Assembly (NCBI GenBank): GCA_907165065.1
Contig: OU015530.1
Span: 50,448,465-50,512,464 of the forward strand
Direction: 5' to 3'
Source: Caprimulgus europaeus
Taxonomy: Eukaryota; Chordata; Aves; Caprimulgiformes; Caprimulgidae
Length of the DNA stretch: 64,000 nt
Positions 26,026 to 39,602 of this stretch are shown here, in pieces. Made by a program: the position numbers and the translations under genes. A model generated the notes under the pieces. The model saw only the letters and a list, made by a program, of their open reading frames with translations. It was not told the origin of the DNA and did no database searches. How positions within the stretch are numbered: the stretch's first letter is position 1; the number at the start of each line of letters is the position of its first letter.

Positions 26026-27855
26026 ATCAGACCAACAAAGTCTCATTAAATTGACAGTTGAAGAAGGTAAGACAGAAAAAGAAATATATGTGTCTTTGCA
26101 GTTCAAGAGAAATTGTATTCAATTTTACATTACTGTCTCACTGGGACATAATTCATTCTAGTCAATTCTGGATTGGCTGGATTCTTTTTCATGCACTATT
26201 TAGGTAAAACATACAAAATGTGATCGGCAGGCCATCAAAACTGGACTATGGCAGGTAAGTGAAGAAGTTGAAATACATATGCATGGAAGAATTTTGTGTA
26301 CAGTATTAGAAATTTTGAGCCCGATTTGGAAGACACTACCAATATCTACATCCATATTTTTAAGATATGGTTTTATGCAGTTGAGATGTTGAGAGAACAA
26401 TGCCCCACGTTTCACCAACATGTCTGTTACATAAACTCCCTTCCAAGATACGGATCAATACACCTTTCCAAAGCGTTTCACTACAAATGTGTAAGAATAG
26501 TTAGCATAGCACTTTGATGGTGTTAGGCTAGTTCAGTATAGCCACTAGGAAGGACTCACTGTGCTGCTATGAGAGCTTGACCTTATGTAGACTAATCTGT
26601 GTGTTGGAAAATTTGAGATGGTCAGGGAACAATACTGATCAGTTCTGAAGCAGATGAAAAGTGTCAATTGATTTTAAAAATTCCTTTTAAATGTTTTGAT
26701 TAATTTCTAGGTTTTTATCTTGATTAATTTCTATAAATAGAACTAAGGAAAATTAATTATTAAAAGTTATTTCATTTTAAGGTGCCTAGTACAATATTGT
26801 AGGATATTTTTCAGCATTGCTAGTCATAGCATTCACGAGGATTCCTCCTACAGAATATCAAATCTTAGCCTGTTTTCACACACACCGAGATTAGATGTTC
26901 TGTTTCACTTCTTTCCTTGATGTATTCACAAGGTATAAACTTAGCAGTATTTTGCTTTAAAACTTCTCTTACCTACTGACTGAAGAGGCAGACAATAATT
27001 TTCCTGTTGCTAGCAGTTACTGTTGAAAAGACCATGCAAAATTTAATCGTTTATTTTGAGGGGGTTTTGCTAACTTACTTTTCTGCTGACAGGTAAGCCA
27101 GGTGTTATTTCTGACCCGGGTGACAAGTTGAACATGTAAGAGAGCATGTGGCAGTCTCTGGATGTGATGGGACAGGTCTGGAATCTCTACTGTCACATGC
27201 AGGACTGAATTGCCCTGTGAACAATATTTTCACTCTCACAAAAAGTTGTTGATTGTCCAGGTAATTTTATTTTGTGTTATGTCCAAAAAGGCAGAGGATG
27301 CAATTTATAAAATCTAGTGAACTACTTTATGCTGATATGAGACAAAGAAGCTGAGAAGACATTGTCTCTTAACACACATAAGAGAATGGGAAATAAAAGA
27401 AAAATGGCAGCACTGAAATTCACTCATGCCCTTTACCAAGGATCCCTAGTATTTAACAAATATATAGTAGCATGTCCTCAGACCTTCTAAGAAATTTGTA
27501 AGACAAAGATATAACCACAATTTTCTATTGTAACTGCTGATTCTTTGATGTTTCTTACAAGTGATGCCTTACTGAAGAGTCTTGATTTCTCAGAAGTGTG
27601 GAAAATACACGTCTTCATCTGCAGTCCACAAAGTCAGCAGGAGTTTAACAGACCCTGAGAACTGGCCTGAAGTTGGGCACCCAAAAAATGGGTTTCTGAA
27701 TGCAAGTGTGCATAAAAACCATAGAAGGTAGTCTACATAGTAGGCATAATATTGTGCTGAATATTTGAGGAGAGCAATGGACACAATCCAAATATAATTC
27801 TCCAGGTTTTATTACAAGAGCCTACACAGCCTCATAGGAATTCCAGAAGAAATTG
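26026..27855. other. Gene-free unique DNA
   Basis: About 1.8 kb between two old CR1 tails of the same orientation. AT-rich, with no long open frame and no recognisable repeat. Copies 2 and 3 both contain the 3' terminus, so this is not spacer inside a single element: they are separate insertions. Confidence 0.6.
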
Positions 27856-28345
27856 GATGGAATAGTCTACGCTGGAAAAGACCCAGGAGGTCATCTTGTC
27901 TAATGTCCTTCTCATAGCAAGGCTATAATCAGAGCAGGTTGCTCAGGAATATTTCTGAACAAGTTCAGTGTTCAAAGATGGAGATCTGAAAGCCTTTCTG
28001 GAGCAGCCCGTTCCCCATGTTCGTGCAATGTTTCGCTTGCTGCACCTTGCAGTTGTTGCACATTCTTGTTTTGCTGTGTAGATCTGACAAGAGTTTGGCT
28101 CCGTCTTCTGTAGCCTCTCATTAGGTAATTGAAGCTAACAGTTAGTTTCTCCTCTTAGCTTTCTCTTTTCCAGGCTAAACAAGCTTGAGTCTCTCTTGTC
28201 CACAAAGTGCCTCAGCCTCCCACCCATTTTGGTGATTCTCATTCCAGTTTGCCAACATCCTGCTTGTACTGAAATGTCCCAAACTGGACACAGCTTTCCA
28301 GGTGCAGAAATACAAAACAAAGGGGAATAATTACCTTTTACTCAT
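27856..28345 (-). mobile_element. Old CR1 3' fragment (copy 3)
   Basis: Reverse-oriented CR1 fragment of about 490 bases covering the C-terminal part of ORF2 and the 3' UTR. Recognisable antisense segments in order are: GACCCAGGAGGTCATCTTGT (3' UTR), CAGGTTGCTCAGGAATAT, the AGAGTTTGGCTCCGTCTTCT block, TTTCTCTTTTCCAGGCTAAA (antisense of the FSLEKR region), and AAACTGGACACAGCTTTCCA (antisense of the conserved end of the RT thumb region). It continues weakly to about 28345. Many substitutions and small indels show it is old. No frame is open for more than about 60 codons (28135-28320), and that one holds only scrambled remnants. Confidence 0.85.
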
Positions 28346-28861
28346 GCAGGCTTCACGTACCAAAATTAGATCTTGGTTTGGGAAGCCAATCTGTGCAGGA
28401 CATCAGATTATTTCTGAGAAGGACCCAGTGAATCACAATAAAGACAACCATGAGAATCACAAGAGAGAAGACAAACCCACTATTTTTAAAGCATTCCTCA
28501 GGGAAAAGTTCTCCTCAGGTTTCCTGAATTTATCCCAAATTGTATTAGATCTTCTCTGAAAGCTTGAGTGGTTGGAAGTCACACAGTCTTCCACCATGAT
28601 GCCATGCATGTATGCGGCTGCTAAACTAACTTGCAAGCTTCACGAATGACTGTGTGTGAGGGCTGATCCCTGCCAGAAATCCAGGCCCAGCACTCAGGCC
28701 TCAATGTTATGTCTCATTTTGACAGAAACAGCACACAAATTCGGATTACATGGGAATCAACAGCCTATGAAATATAAAAAAGCCTAACTTCAGGATTGTA
28801 AGTGTAGAGTATACTGGAAAGTATTTTAAAATCTCCCATCTTCCCCTCAATTCTTTCTATT

Positions 28862-28874
28862 AAAAAAAAAAAAA
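28862..28874. repeat. A homopolymer, 13 nt
   Basis: Uninterrupted A run followed by ATCTTT and a second shorter A run. Simple sequence; no retroposon body identified upstream. Confidence 0.8.
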
Positions 28875-29246
28875 TCTTTAAAAAAATTTTGCAAGTACCT
28901 CCTTCCAAAATTTTAGTTGCCCACAGCAAGATTTTCATAAACGCCTGTGCTTCTGGAGCACTTTCAGGACCCTGCCTTGAAATAAGAGAATGGCAGGTTA
29001 TACTTTTTGTCCATGCACAAATTATCTGGTGTCTGAGAGTGAGTGTGATCAGGCAATGGATGAATCAATGGACAGATGAAAAAATATTTATGGTCAGGCT
29101 CAGTTGTGTTGTTCTTTCATTTTGGCAGCCTCCTGTGGTTATGAACCTTGCTCCAGAGCATGGCCCTTCTTGAAAGAGATGGGAGGAGAAGGATTTCTTC
29201 ATGCATCAATTGAAAAAGCGAAGGTAGAGTTATGGCTTGTAGTCAC

Positions 29247-29325
29247 AAAGAGAGATAGCAGGAACAGAAGAGCATAGAAAACAGGAGAATGAGGAAAAGA
29301 AGAATATGGAGAATGGAAATAGAAA
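29247..29325 (+). repeat. Purine-rich low-complexity tract
   Basis: About 80 bases in which the plus strand is mostly A and G, with scattered pyrimidines (AAAGAGAGATAGCAGGAACA and onward). There is no regular unit, so this is low-complexity DNA and not a microsatellite. Purine/pyrimidine strand bias can favour unusual DNA structure, but the interruptions here make that weak. Confidence 0.6.
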
Positions 29326-30311
29326 TATGAATCCCTAAGAAAAACTCCCCTGTCAAGTTCATGTTAAAAGTGCATCCTATTAGTAGCTCCTGAGCATTCA
29401 GAAAGTCACTCTTTTAGAAACAATTAGCTGCTATGTTTTATTCTGAAGTCCAAATTTTCATCCTGTGTCTTTGCATGGTTCCTACTGTATATTAAATCTT
29501 ATATGTATGTGTGGCAGGTTTGAAACAAAATAGGTCAACAGTACTTAAGATAAGTAATACTTTAATCAATTTTAACGTAACTTCTGATGGATAGTGACTA
29601 AGGATAACATACTGCCTTCACTAATTCCATTTAAAGTAGCAGGGACATAAAAAAATAATTTTGTATAAATTGCTTGAGGGACACAAATTATCTGTTTTAT
29701 ATTCCCATAGAAGCTATAATATCCAGCAGGATACTGTTAAGGACATGCAATAATTTTAGTACCTACTATGCTTATTATTGATATACAATGTACATGTAAA
29801 TTCAGCTTTCTTCAGTTCTGTCTGAAGGAATCATTAATGTGTAATGGATCTGATGACAAAGAAGACCTTAATGATAAGTTGTAACTGGACTTTTACTTAT
29901 TTTATGCTTAATAGATTTTTACTTAAAAGAGATATCTGCTCACCTACAGCCTTCAAAAGGTGTTCAAGTGTGATTGAGGGCAAAGCATGCAAAGTGCAGT
30001 TGTTGGAAACTGTATACTAAAAAATTTAAAATTTGTATCATTGCAGTGTTTCAAAAATAGAAAATGTCCATTACTTTTTAATTCAGATCATCCCATGCAA
30101 GACACAAGCAGTAAAAATGACCTGGATTTTTTGGTTGGAAAATATTCCCAGTAAAAATATTAGAACCAAATCTCTAGCATGTACCTCCCTGAGTAACTTC
30201 ACTGATGTCTATAGTATTATGTCATTTTATCCAGGTTTCACATGAAGGAAATGATGGCTTGACTGTGTATTTGGGCTTAGGATCTTTCTTGAAAGAGTGT
30301 AATTCTAGGGG

Positions 30312-30322
30312 AAAAAAAAAAA
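30312..30322. repeat. A homopolymer, 11 nt
   Basis: Uninterrupted A run after a short G run; simple sequence. Confidence 0.75.
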
Positions 30323-32822
30323 GTCATATTTTCAAAATGACAGAATAATATGAGTAGTACCAGCAGCAAATAGTTGACAATTGACAGAAAATGCTGGACA
30401 CACAGATGCTGGAAGTAGAGTACAAGGTACAGTCCTGGACACAGAAGCAGGGGAAGATCAAGTTAGAGTACAGAGGAATTTTTAGCTTTCTGTATGATGT
30501 AACATAACACTCAATCTTGTAATAAAGTAACACAACCTTGTAATGTTTAGATGAAGAGGCTGACAAAATGTATGAGTACTTACCTGTTGATCAAAAGGTC
30601 ATGCACCAGCTAATTCTTAAACAAGGTGATAAATAATCATAAAACCTGATACAAACCATGATCTTAAGCTATGACAGAGAAAAAAAAGATGTTTCCAGAG
30701 CTGCTGGGAGATGTGGCAGGAGAAAGGTCTCTTTTCTTAAAGTTCCTTCCAGCCACCACCCCCAGGGACCAGCTGCTTGAAGTGTCATGCTCAGGGCTCT
30801 CTTTATCCTGTTTTGGTGCCCCTTCAGAGTGATTCACTATGTTAGTGTCCCTCAGGCCACTCTGGCAGCAGCTCTAGGAGACAGCTGTTGGATTTCCTTT
30901 GTCTATTCAAGAAGTCACCCAAAGATATTTTGAGTTATCCAGTCACTGTAGGGTAGGAGGTACAGGGGAAGGCAGACCAGCACATGCAACACAGAGAATG
31001 TGCATGCTTTAATAAGGCATACAAGTTTATTTTAAGGGATATCATCACCACAAGGCTGTCTGCCATCCATTTCAGTCAGGCTGGAGCAGAGTTGCTTCCC
31101 TCTGAGATCAGGATGCCTTACTTTGGGAAAGAAGTTAATCCCAGAATTGTTATTGCAATGATGAGCAGTGCATGCATGAACAGGGTTTTGGAGATTATGG
31201 CAAAGTAGTGGGATGCTAGAGGAAGCTGTCCACCTTCTTCCGTTTCTCTCATTACCAGCTACAGATCTGGCCTAGATCAATCCCTCTGATTTGGCAAACA
31301 CTTTCCAAAATCATGGGGAGAGCTGGTCCTTGCCCTGAGGTGGTCACTGCCCAAACCTGCTCTGAGGTAGATGTGTGCAGGACAAGACTCTACACAGAGG
31401 CACTGCACTGGCACACCATCATGGCTCCAGTTTGTCCCTGCTCAAACCATTTAGGATAACAACTTCACTGTGAAATCTTTCTCTTGCAGCAACAGAAAGA
31501 GGCTTTGCCATTCATTCAGAGGAGTTAGGAGGGAAGGCAAAGCAGAGTTCTAGCTCAAGCACAAACAGTGCCCTAAGTAGCTCTTGAAGATTCAGGTAAC
31601 ACGCTTTCATTGGATCTTTTTAATGAAGATGAATTGCTTTAATGAAATAACTGTTCCATTTGCAGGTGAGAATGATTGCTGCAGGATGGAACTGCTGTTG
31701 CATGTTGTTGTGATACTTTTCTCCCTCTTTTCCAAACAAGATATGCTGTACAGCAAGGTAACACAGAAATTGTACGTAAATTTAAAAAAACCTCTTTGCC
31801 CAGCTTTCTTTTGGCCTACATTTTTCAACATTTAACAGTCATATTTGTGCTCCCCTTGTGCATGAAAATGATGTCTGACTTTGGAAATTAAAACATGGAA
31901 CTTTATGAAGGTAAAACTTTTGTATGGATGAATAAAAATCAGGATGTCTTAAAACAAAAGAGAATTATTCTGTAAAGCTCAACTAATAGTTTAAAACTTG
32001 TGATTGGATTCTGTTTCACAGAGCTGTTTAAATACCAGTAAATAGTACAAAAGAGTGTAGAAGAACCCTGCTGTATTTTTTACCTTGTGTTCCTGTTAAC
32101 AGATAGCTCTGCACAACAACTTTCCCTTAGCATGATCTTTTTTCTGCACTTGACTGACTGACTCCGTGCAATGGCTCACTGTGCTTATAGTCACTCAGGT
32201 GCTTAAGCACTTCACTTAATCAGTGCCTCAGGCAACGAGGATGAAGAGAAATCTACTGCCCCAGAGGGACCAGTCTCTTTTCTGTGACAAAGGCAGAAAA
32301 TTTCACATAGACTTCTGAGGAAAAAAAATAATTCAAACGTGTAAGGATTTCTGTAACTGGATATCTTCAGAAACTTTCTCTCTTTTGGCCTAGAAATGGC
32401 TATAAAAGGGCCACAGATGCATCTTTGACATGCTGGAACTGGGGCTGCATGGCTAGTCCATCCAGGCACAGCACATGCACAGCAGATCTCTGGTGGGAAT
32501 ATGGCAGTCTCATGCAATATCCAGGAGAATGTATATCTCCTACCGTCCTTCCCTTCAGTTAGACTTTGAGATTTTAAACTTAGTGAGTTTTATAAAATGT
32601 CTCCACATTTGACTTATTTGTCTCTTATCATTTGACTTCTCACCCCTCACTTCCCTTTGTCAGGAGGGGACTGGCCTTCCATTTTACCTGTCTTGTAACC
32701 TTCCCTGCAAGAGCATAGTGGATTTAGGTGGAAACCATCAATGGTTTATCAGTGGTCCAGTGTAGAGACAGCACTGGGTGGTGCCTGTACACAGCTGGGA
32801 GCAAATGAGTTTCCTACCCATG

Positions 32823-33227
32823 TAAGTCTTATGAGCAGGGGCTGAGAAAGCTGGGGTTGTTTAGTCTGCAGAAAAGGAGGCTGAGGAGAGACCTCATTGC
32901 TCCCTAAAACTGAAAGGAGGTTGTAGGGAGGTAGGAGTTGGTCTCTTCTCCCAGGTAACAAGTGATAGAATGAAAGCAAATGGCATCAAGTTGTACCAGG
33001 GGAGGTTTAGGTTGGAAAAACTTCTTCACTGAAAGGGTAGCGAAGCATTGGAACAGCCTGCCCAGGGAGGACGCGGCGTCACCTTCCCTGGTGGTATTTA
33101 AAAGATGGGTAGACTTTTAAATAGGTGTTTAGGGTCATGGTTTAGAGGTGGAATTTGTAGTGTTAGGTTTACAGTTGGACTCAATGATCTTAAAGGTCTT
33201 TTCCAACTACTATGATTCTGTGATTCA
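32823..33227 (+). mobile_element. CR1 LINE copy 4, 3' end only
   Basis: About 405 bases of CR1 beginning at AAGTCTTATGAGCAGGGGCT (the SYEERL-type segment of ORF2) and running to the 3' tail, which reads ATTCTGTGATTCA (33215-33227). It retains the interval encoding [11 protein letters not shown]-like residues, which is missing from copies 1 and 5, so it serves as an internal reference for their deletions. The 3' UTR (GGTTTAGAGGTGGAATTTGT onward) resembles that of copy 1, placing both in the same or a close subfamily. Small deletions occur near 32905 and 33010. No frame is intact. Confidence 0.93.
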
Positions 33228-36200
33228 TTTAGGAGCACGGCTTGTTGTATCTCCTGTTCTAGAGAGTTCTCCACAACCTGAAAACTGCAGATTGCTTTCA
33301 TATGAGGCAGGATTTGTCACTAAATTCAGCCAGAGAACCACAGATATTACTGATTTCCTGTTTGTTACTAGTTGTTGCCAGGCCATGTTAGGTGTTTTGT
33401 AACTATTCTGTGCAACCATTTCATCTTTACAGTGTTTTCAATTTAAGGTTAGTGATGAGTGTGCATGATGGCCTGCAAGACATCATAAAGCCTTGTGAAA
33501 TATATAGGCATTACTGATGTACAGGGAAGATATACAGACAGATAAAAGCTACTTTGTTATCAAGATGGTCCAGTTAAAATGAATTTGCTAGATTTAGGTT
33601 AGTCCCGTCTAGAAAAGGTTTTCCTCCTGAGAGCAAATCTGCTGTTAAAAATAGCATTGCAAAAAGTAATGCATGTTTATAGTATTGACTGGCAGTGACA
33701 GCTCTTTAAGAGCTCAAATAATATAATTAATAAAAAGGTGATGAATTAACCCCCTTTTAATTCAGTGGAGTTATCTCTGAAGTAACTGATTCCAGTGCCT
33801 TTTGTTTGTTTGACCCATTACAATTTTTTTAATTGTCAGAGAACCATGTCTTTATAGCAAGTATTTTTTAAAAATCAAATGAGGAAAAACTTTGGTAAAA
33901 GATTTTTTTTATACATGACTGTTTCTCCCTTGGACATGAAATAACTCTATTTAGAATCCACTTGAAGTATGTGTTGGCAATTTATGAACTTATGTTTATG
34001 GTTTTTATTAACTTATGAAATGAAGTTTTTTGGTGTAAGTGATATTTCAGCACTGTGCAGTGATATTGTATGTGTCCCACTATCTACCACCCCATCCTCA
34101 CCCCCATACTGGTCTGCAGGCTTTGATGCTGCTGTTTTAGTTTAAGGTAAGCTAAGAACCTTTTTCCATTGATCTTTTTATTCCACATCCACAAAAGAAA
34201 ATGCTAGGACGTTGCTACTGATTTTTTTCCCCCAATATGTGGTCATTATAAGCAAAAAAGCAGCTCACACTTCTACCTTTTAATTGGGCATTTAGCAGGA
34301 CAATGTTTGAAAGCAATTAATGGGAAAAACATTTTTGTCCTGTTTTATCAATTGGTCTCCAAGAAAAATGCTGCCCAAAGTAACTATTATGTGCAAGCCA
34401 GGAAACTGTTGTCCTTTTCAGTTTTTCCCATGTCACAATTTATTCATTTAATTCAGTTCTCCAAAATTACTGCAGTGCCAATTATCTCTCTCTGTGTAGA
34501 AAATGAGTTTGGCCTACTTCAGCTTTCCCTTCGTTTTATGCCTGTTTTCTGCTATTCTTCAATGAGTGAGTAATGTGCAATGTGAAAAAAGGGAGGATCT
34601 TCAAAAATATGTGAAGTGTCTAGAGTGGCTTTTTGGTACCTGTGAAGAGGCCCCTTGAAGAAGCTTAAAGGACAATAGAATATTGCGGCTAGCAGTGGTT
34701 TATTTTGTCCACATGACTCATTTCACACGCACCCAGGCAACTGATGAATGGAGGATTAACACAAGTTTTCACCTTATTGAAATGAGTGATTCAAAGCAAA
34801 CAAATAGGACTAACTAGTTTGGAATATGAAATTAAAGTTTCTCTGAGTCCTTTTGTTATGCATCACTTTCAGACTTAATTAGAAATATGATGTCTTTGGA
34901 ATTACTTTTAACCAACTTTGTTAAGTAACAGTAGTTTAATGTTTTTTATTGTCACACAATCCACTTGTCTCAAACCTAAAGACTCCCAGGGACTGTTCAA
35001 ACACATTAACAAAAAGTTGTTTTAAAACAAAATGAAAAAATACCACATATATACATATATTCACTCTTTCTTTTAGCATGTTTGTGTACACTTATACAAA
35101 GAAAAAGCATTAGATGCATTTTTTTATTGCTAGTTGCTTTATGTATATATCTATAAATATTTACATATGGGCAGGTAGCACTATAGGAAAAGTGCTTTAC
35201 AAATTCTACAACTTCCCTTGAGGAAGGATAATTTAGCATCTTTGTATGGTATAGTCAATGTTCAGGGCATACAGGGGCTTTCAAACCAGGATGCCTTCCT
35301 TCTCTTCCTTTTAAAGATGCAATAGATTTATATTAACACCCTTTCTGTGGAGCAGATAGCCAAACACACCTAGGTGGCTGTACAGTTAATGGGTCATATG
35401 TCCTTTTTCCCTGGTTTTTGGGATGATGCTCTCCAGTGCCTCCCTAATGTATGGGAAGCTGCCTGCAGCTGAGTACTTCAATTGACTTCTTCTGCGGAAC
35501 AGCTCCATTAAACCTTGAATGCAGAATTGCACAAAAACTTTAGGATACTGTTGAATCACAACTTCTGTCATTAATCATTAAGATTATGAGTATGACACTC
35601 CATAAGGAACTTCCACAGAAGTGTACTCAATTAAGAATTTTGGTTTAGTGAGTGGCAGTACTGGGGAGAAAAAGAGAGAGTTCAATTCACCACCTAACCT
35701 TGACTAATCTTTTCTGACAATTTGTACATGTGTGGGGGAGAGGGGAACAAGAGACTGAATTTTGTTTTTATTTCCCACATGATCAGAAATGTTATGGGAT
35801 ATAGAGAGATTCATTTTTGGCATGTTATTGCTGTTCCTGGCTGCAGAGGGATGGCCAGGGTGTGATGCACCATGGAAGGATACTGTGATCTTGGGATGAC
35901 CAAGATAAGTTGGGGTATGGGATAACCTGTTAACATTTCCACTGAAAATAGCAAACATTGGCAGTATTCTGACATCTACCCAAAATTTTATTGCTGGTTT
36001 GTGAGAAAGGTTTTGATTTGGGTTGATATGTACTCACTGCTCAGTAAGATAGGTAGGAGCTGTGGCAAATTCAGCTGCCAACGTTTAACGAGTGTCCGTT
36101 GGACACATTCAAACTTTAATATTTCCTTGATCAGTCTTTCACCTTCATTGATTGGAGCATTTTCACAAATGTACAGGACTTTCTCATAAATAAGTCTCTT

Positions 36201-36484
36201 TTAACAGTTTTAAAAACCTCAGCTGAGGCATGGAAATGTGAGATCTTCTCAGCAAAATATCTACAGATATTTTCTTTGTAAAGCAGAAAGAATAAGTTTT
36301 TATTCTCTCAGTCTTAAAAGCAATGACATTTTTCCTGTTGTTGTTCAAACATTAGAAAAGATTTCAGTCTAAGGCAGGCTTTTGATATGGAAAACCTTTT
36401 CACATCTCTCATTGCAGTAAGTAACTAAGCTGGGGTTCTGTACAGAAGTATGGAAAACTTTTGGTAAATATAATTAGAATTTAC

Positions 36485-36495
36485 AAAAAAAAAAA
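36485..36495. repeat. A homopolymer, 11 nt
   Basis: Uninterrupted A run inside an A-rich stretch; no element recognised. Confidence 0.75.
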
Positions 36496-39400
36496 GAAAA
36501 TTCCACCTTTCTGGGAAATTTCAACATTTTCAATTTTGCTTTGGTTAAAAGATTTTAAAATTTGTTTTGTTTGTAGAGCCCCACATACAAATTATTTCAT
36601 GGAAAATAATTCCCACAGCTTACTTCATTTGGAAGAATGAAATAATTTTTTGCCATGTCAAAGAGATTAGCACATTTAAAATTTGATTACTCTATACATG
36701 TTACACTGAACAGTATTTCAATATAATGCCAAAGCAAAATAAGAATCAAAGCAATTTTCCTCTTATCAAGACAAAAAAGTCAAATTTGTCATTGTGAAAC
36801 ATTTCATTTGAGAATTATTGCCCAAACTGTGCTCCTGGCACAGTAAAAAAGGTAGTTGCTCCAGAGAGAAGTCTGTATTTTGATGAGGGAAGAGCTGAGA
36901 TTCAAGCAAGTGCTGGTGACTGCAAACCCTGGAAGCAACATGGAAGCAAACTAAGAAAGTGGATGGATGTTATTGGCCTGCTACTGGCTCCTGGTGCTGT
37001 GGTCTTCCTGGAAGCCTGGGCTCAGGGCAGTTGGAGCAAAGCTCAATTTGTCCTGCTGAAATGCAGGGCTCTCAGGCTTTATTCCCTCTTCTTTCCATGC
37101 CAACAGAAAGGCTTTGGTTTGCTTCAATGGGGATGAGCTGGATCCTGGAAACTACTGCTACTCATCATGCTGAGAGGAAACCCACATGGCCATGAGAACC
37201 TTCAAAACATCTGGTCCTCAATAAAATAAGTTATACCTACACATTGAGTAGGACTATCACTAGGAACTCTGCCTAGTGACGTGACTAGTTGATATTGCCA
37301 AGATGTGCCATGAACACCTCAATTTTGTCACTGCGAAAGGTCATAATCTAACCCATGAATGACTTTTTGGTACTAATCATTACCAATGTTGTGCAGCACA
37401 ATGTCTCTGCCCATTTGGGCTAGGTCTGGAACAGATGTACAATTAGCTCTGAGAACTCTTGATAAGGTCCAAAACTGGCATTTACCATCCTGGAAGATGA
37501 TTCTATAAAGGAAGTAAATCCTCTACTACAGATAATAATGAAGTAACTATGAGTTAGCACGGTATAGTCACCCGATTTTTTGATACATCCATAATGGAAC
37601 TGTATGCATTGTATTCCTGAATGCTGTCACATTTAATTCACAAATAAATGGTTGTAAATCCCATTGATTCCATAATACGCAGTGAGTATTTCAGTCTTCC
37701 ACAGGAAGTTTTCCAAAAGGGTGGATAGAGAAAATCCTGTCCTAGAATGCTTTCTGCCTGATGGAGCATTCAAATGGGAACTGAAGGTAGAAATAATCTA
37801 GTGCAGAGAAAGACATTGCACCACAGCCTGCACTGAAACCAAGACTGCCAGTCTTAGTGTGAAGCAAACAACATTGTAGTCTTTGTCGGATGAATCCTAA
37901 ATCCTTCTGTGCTGTAACAATATCTCATCCAGCAAAGATTTTGACATGCAAAGCCAGTGGTTTCATTTTCAATCAAAACTTGGACTGTAAAAGTTCTATG
38001 AAACATTGGCCTTGCATTTAGCATCATGATGGATGTGATAAAGGCAAAACTACCTTGACTAGGAAGAAATGTTGTTACATTTCTTTTCAGCAATAGAGAC
38101 TTATTTCTAGCATGATAAGTATAAGAAAGTGTTCCCATATTAATTCTTGTTTGCTGGAGCTGTTCCATTTGAAGATGACCATAATATGAATGCAAGGTGA
38201 TAACTGTATACCTATATCAGGGAAATCCATGTGTAAGAAATACCTATTGTAAGCTTTCTTGTATTTTAACTCTGACAGCAAATATTTTTACACTTCTCTC
38301 CACACATCACACTAGGTCTTTCCTTCATATCGATTGCATGCAATTCTGAAATCTAAGGATAACCTTTTTTTCTACCTTTCTCTAGGGAGGAAGGCAGCTT
38401 CACTGTTACCTAACCAATGGGAAAGGTGATTTTGCTGAAATATGCAGAAATTTGTACCATCCCTAGAAACCCTGAGCTCCCGCTCCACATAGGACACTTT
38501 TGCTGAGGGCAGTTATATCACGGGCAGCCCAGCTGCAAGATGACACAGCAGTCATCTCCAGACATCTTCTAGACTCACAGTTATGTGAGAAGTCATAACC
38601 AGTTTTTCAGACAAGCACAACTCATATTGTCAGACAATATTGCCCTTCTTTCATGTTTGACTAGGAATAACCCAGATGTGTTTTGTAAGAGTAAAAATAC
38701 ATGAGCGTGGCAGCTTTCAAACTTCATGAAATTATGACAGGAACTATGATCTGAGGGACTATCATCATGTGTTTCCTCTGACATTGATGGGACGTTCATA
38801 CAGCTCTTGTCAGGGTCCATTTCACAAGGCAGCAGTGTGGAGTTCCCAGCTTGTCTTCTTCCACTTAGCAGACTTGCTTTTCTTTTTGTTTTTCCTCTGT
38901 CCTTTAGTTTTTAATTTTTCAACTTTCACAAGGAAAGAGCAAGTCTCAGGGTCAGAGTGAGGGCGTTAAGCTTAAGGAGCAGCATCGCAAGAGAAAACAG
39001 TCTGGAAGCACACAGTAAAATCAGTAGCTGTTGACAGCCAAAATTGTAAGTGAACTTAAAAAGATAAAAGAACAATTCTCCTCTTACTGTCTCAAGGGTT
39101 TTATATTATTAATCCCAGTAACCAGAGCAGAATGAGCTCTGCACTCTACTGGCTAGGAAAAGAAGGTAAAATAAGTGAAAATGGAAAGCTATATTATTTT
39201 CCCCTTAACACACTGATGTGGCAGTGTTGTTAGCCAACTCATCTTTATTCATTCCTCTCCCTCATTCCATTAACTCGCAAATCCCAGGGAAGTCACCACC
39301 CCATCACACTCAACCTCCTTTGAAACCTTCCCCAAGAGCTTGCACAAAAAGCACTGTCCAATCCAAGGAGTCACACCATGCCTGGTTTATTTTCTCCTGC

Positions 39401-39524
39401 CGTGCCACTGGATGCTGTACTGGGTCCCACAGCCTGTCCAGAGCCACTGTAGAGTGCTGCTGTGGGCTCTGAACCAGCTGCTGCATTGCAGATGGGGAAT
39501 GACAGCTTATCAGGAGGGAGTTAA

Positions 39525-39602
39525 CGTGATTCCTCTCTCTGTAATTTGTAAAGTGCTTTGGGGTTCTACTCAGTGAAGTCTGCTATCTAAATGTGTTATT
39601 GC
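39525..39602 (-). repeat. Possible ancient amniote SINE/LINE remnant
   Basis: The segment TTTGTAAAGTGCTTTGGGGT, followed after a gap by CTATCTAAATGTGTTATTG, has the layout of an old amniote interspersed repeat, in which an AAAGYGCTTTGRG block is followed by a CTATATAAATGC-like block. The likeness is short and from memory of the pattern, so the assignment is weak. It could extend left into 39350-39520. Confidence 0.35.

Larger units (their letters stand above)
28346..32822. other. Gene-free unique DNA
   Basis: About 4.5 kb without recognisable genes. It contains a 13-nt A run (28862-28874), a purine-rich tract (29247-29325) and an 11-nt A run (30312-30322). GC-richer unique patches lie near 30700-30900 and 31220-31450. 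The largest open frame, 101 codons at 32212-32517 (minus), shows no family resemblance. Confidence 0.6.

Noticed and set aside
29247-29325. Purine-rich tract considered as a triplex (H-DNA) site.
   Set aside because: Too many pyrimidine interruptions and no mirror symmetry.
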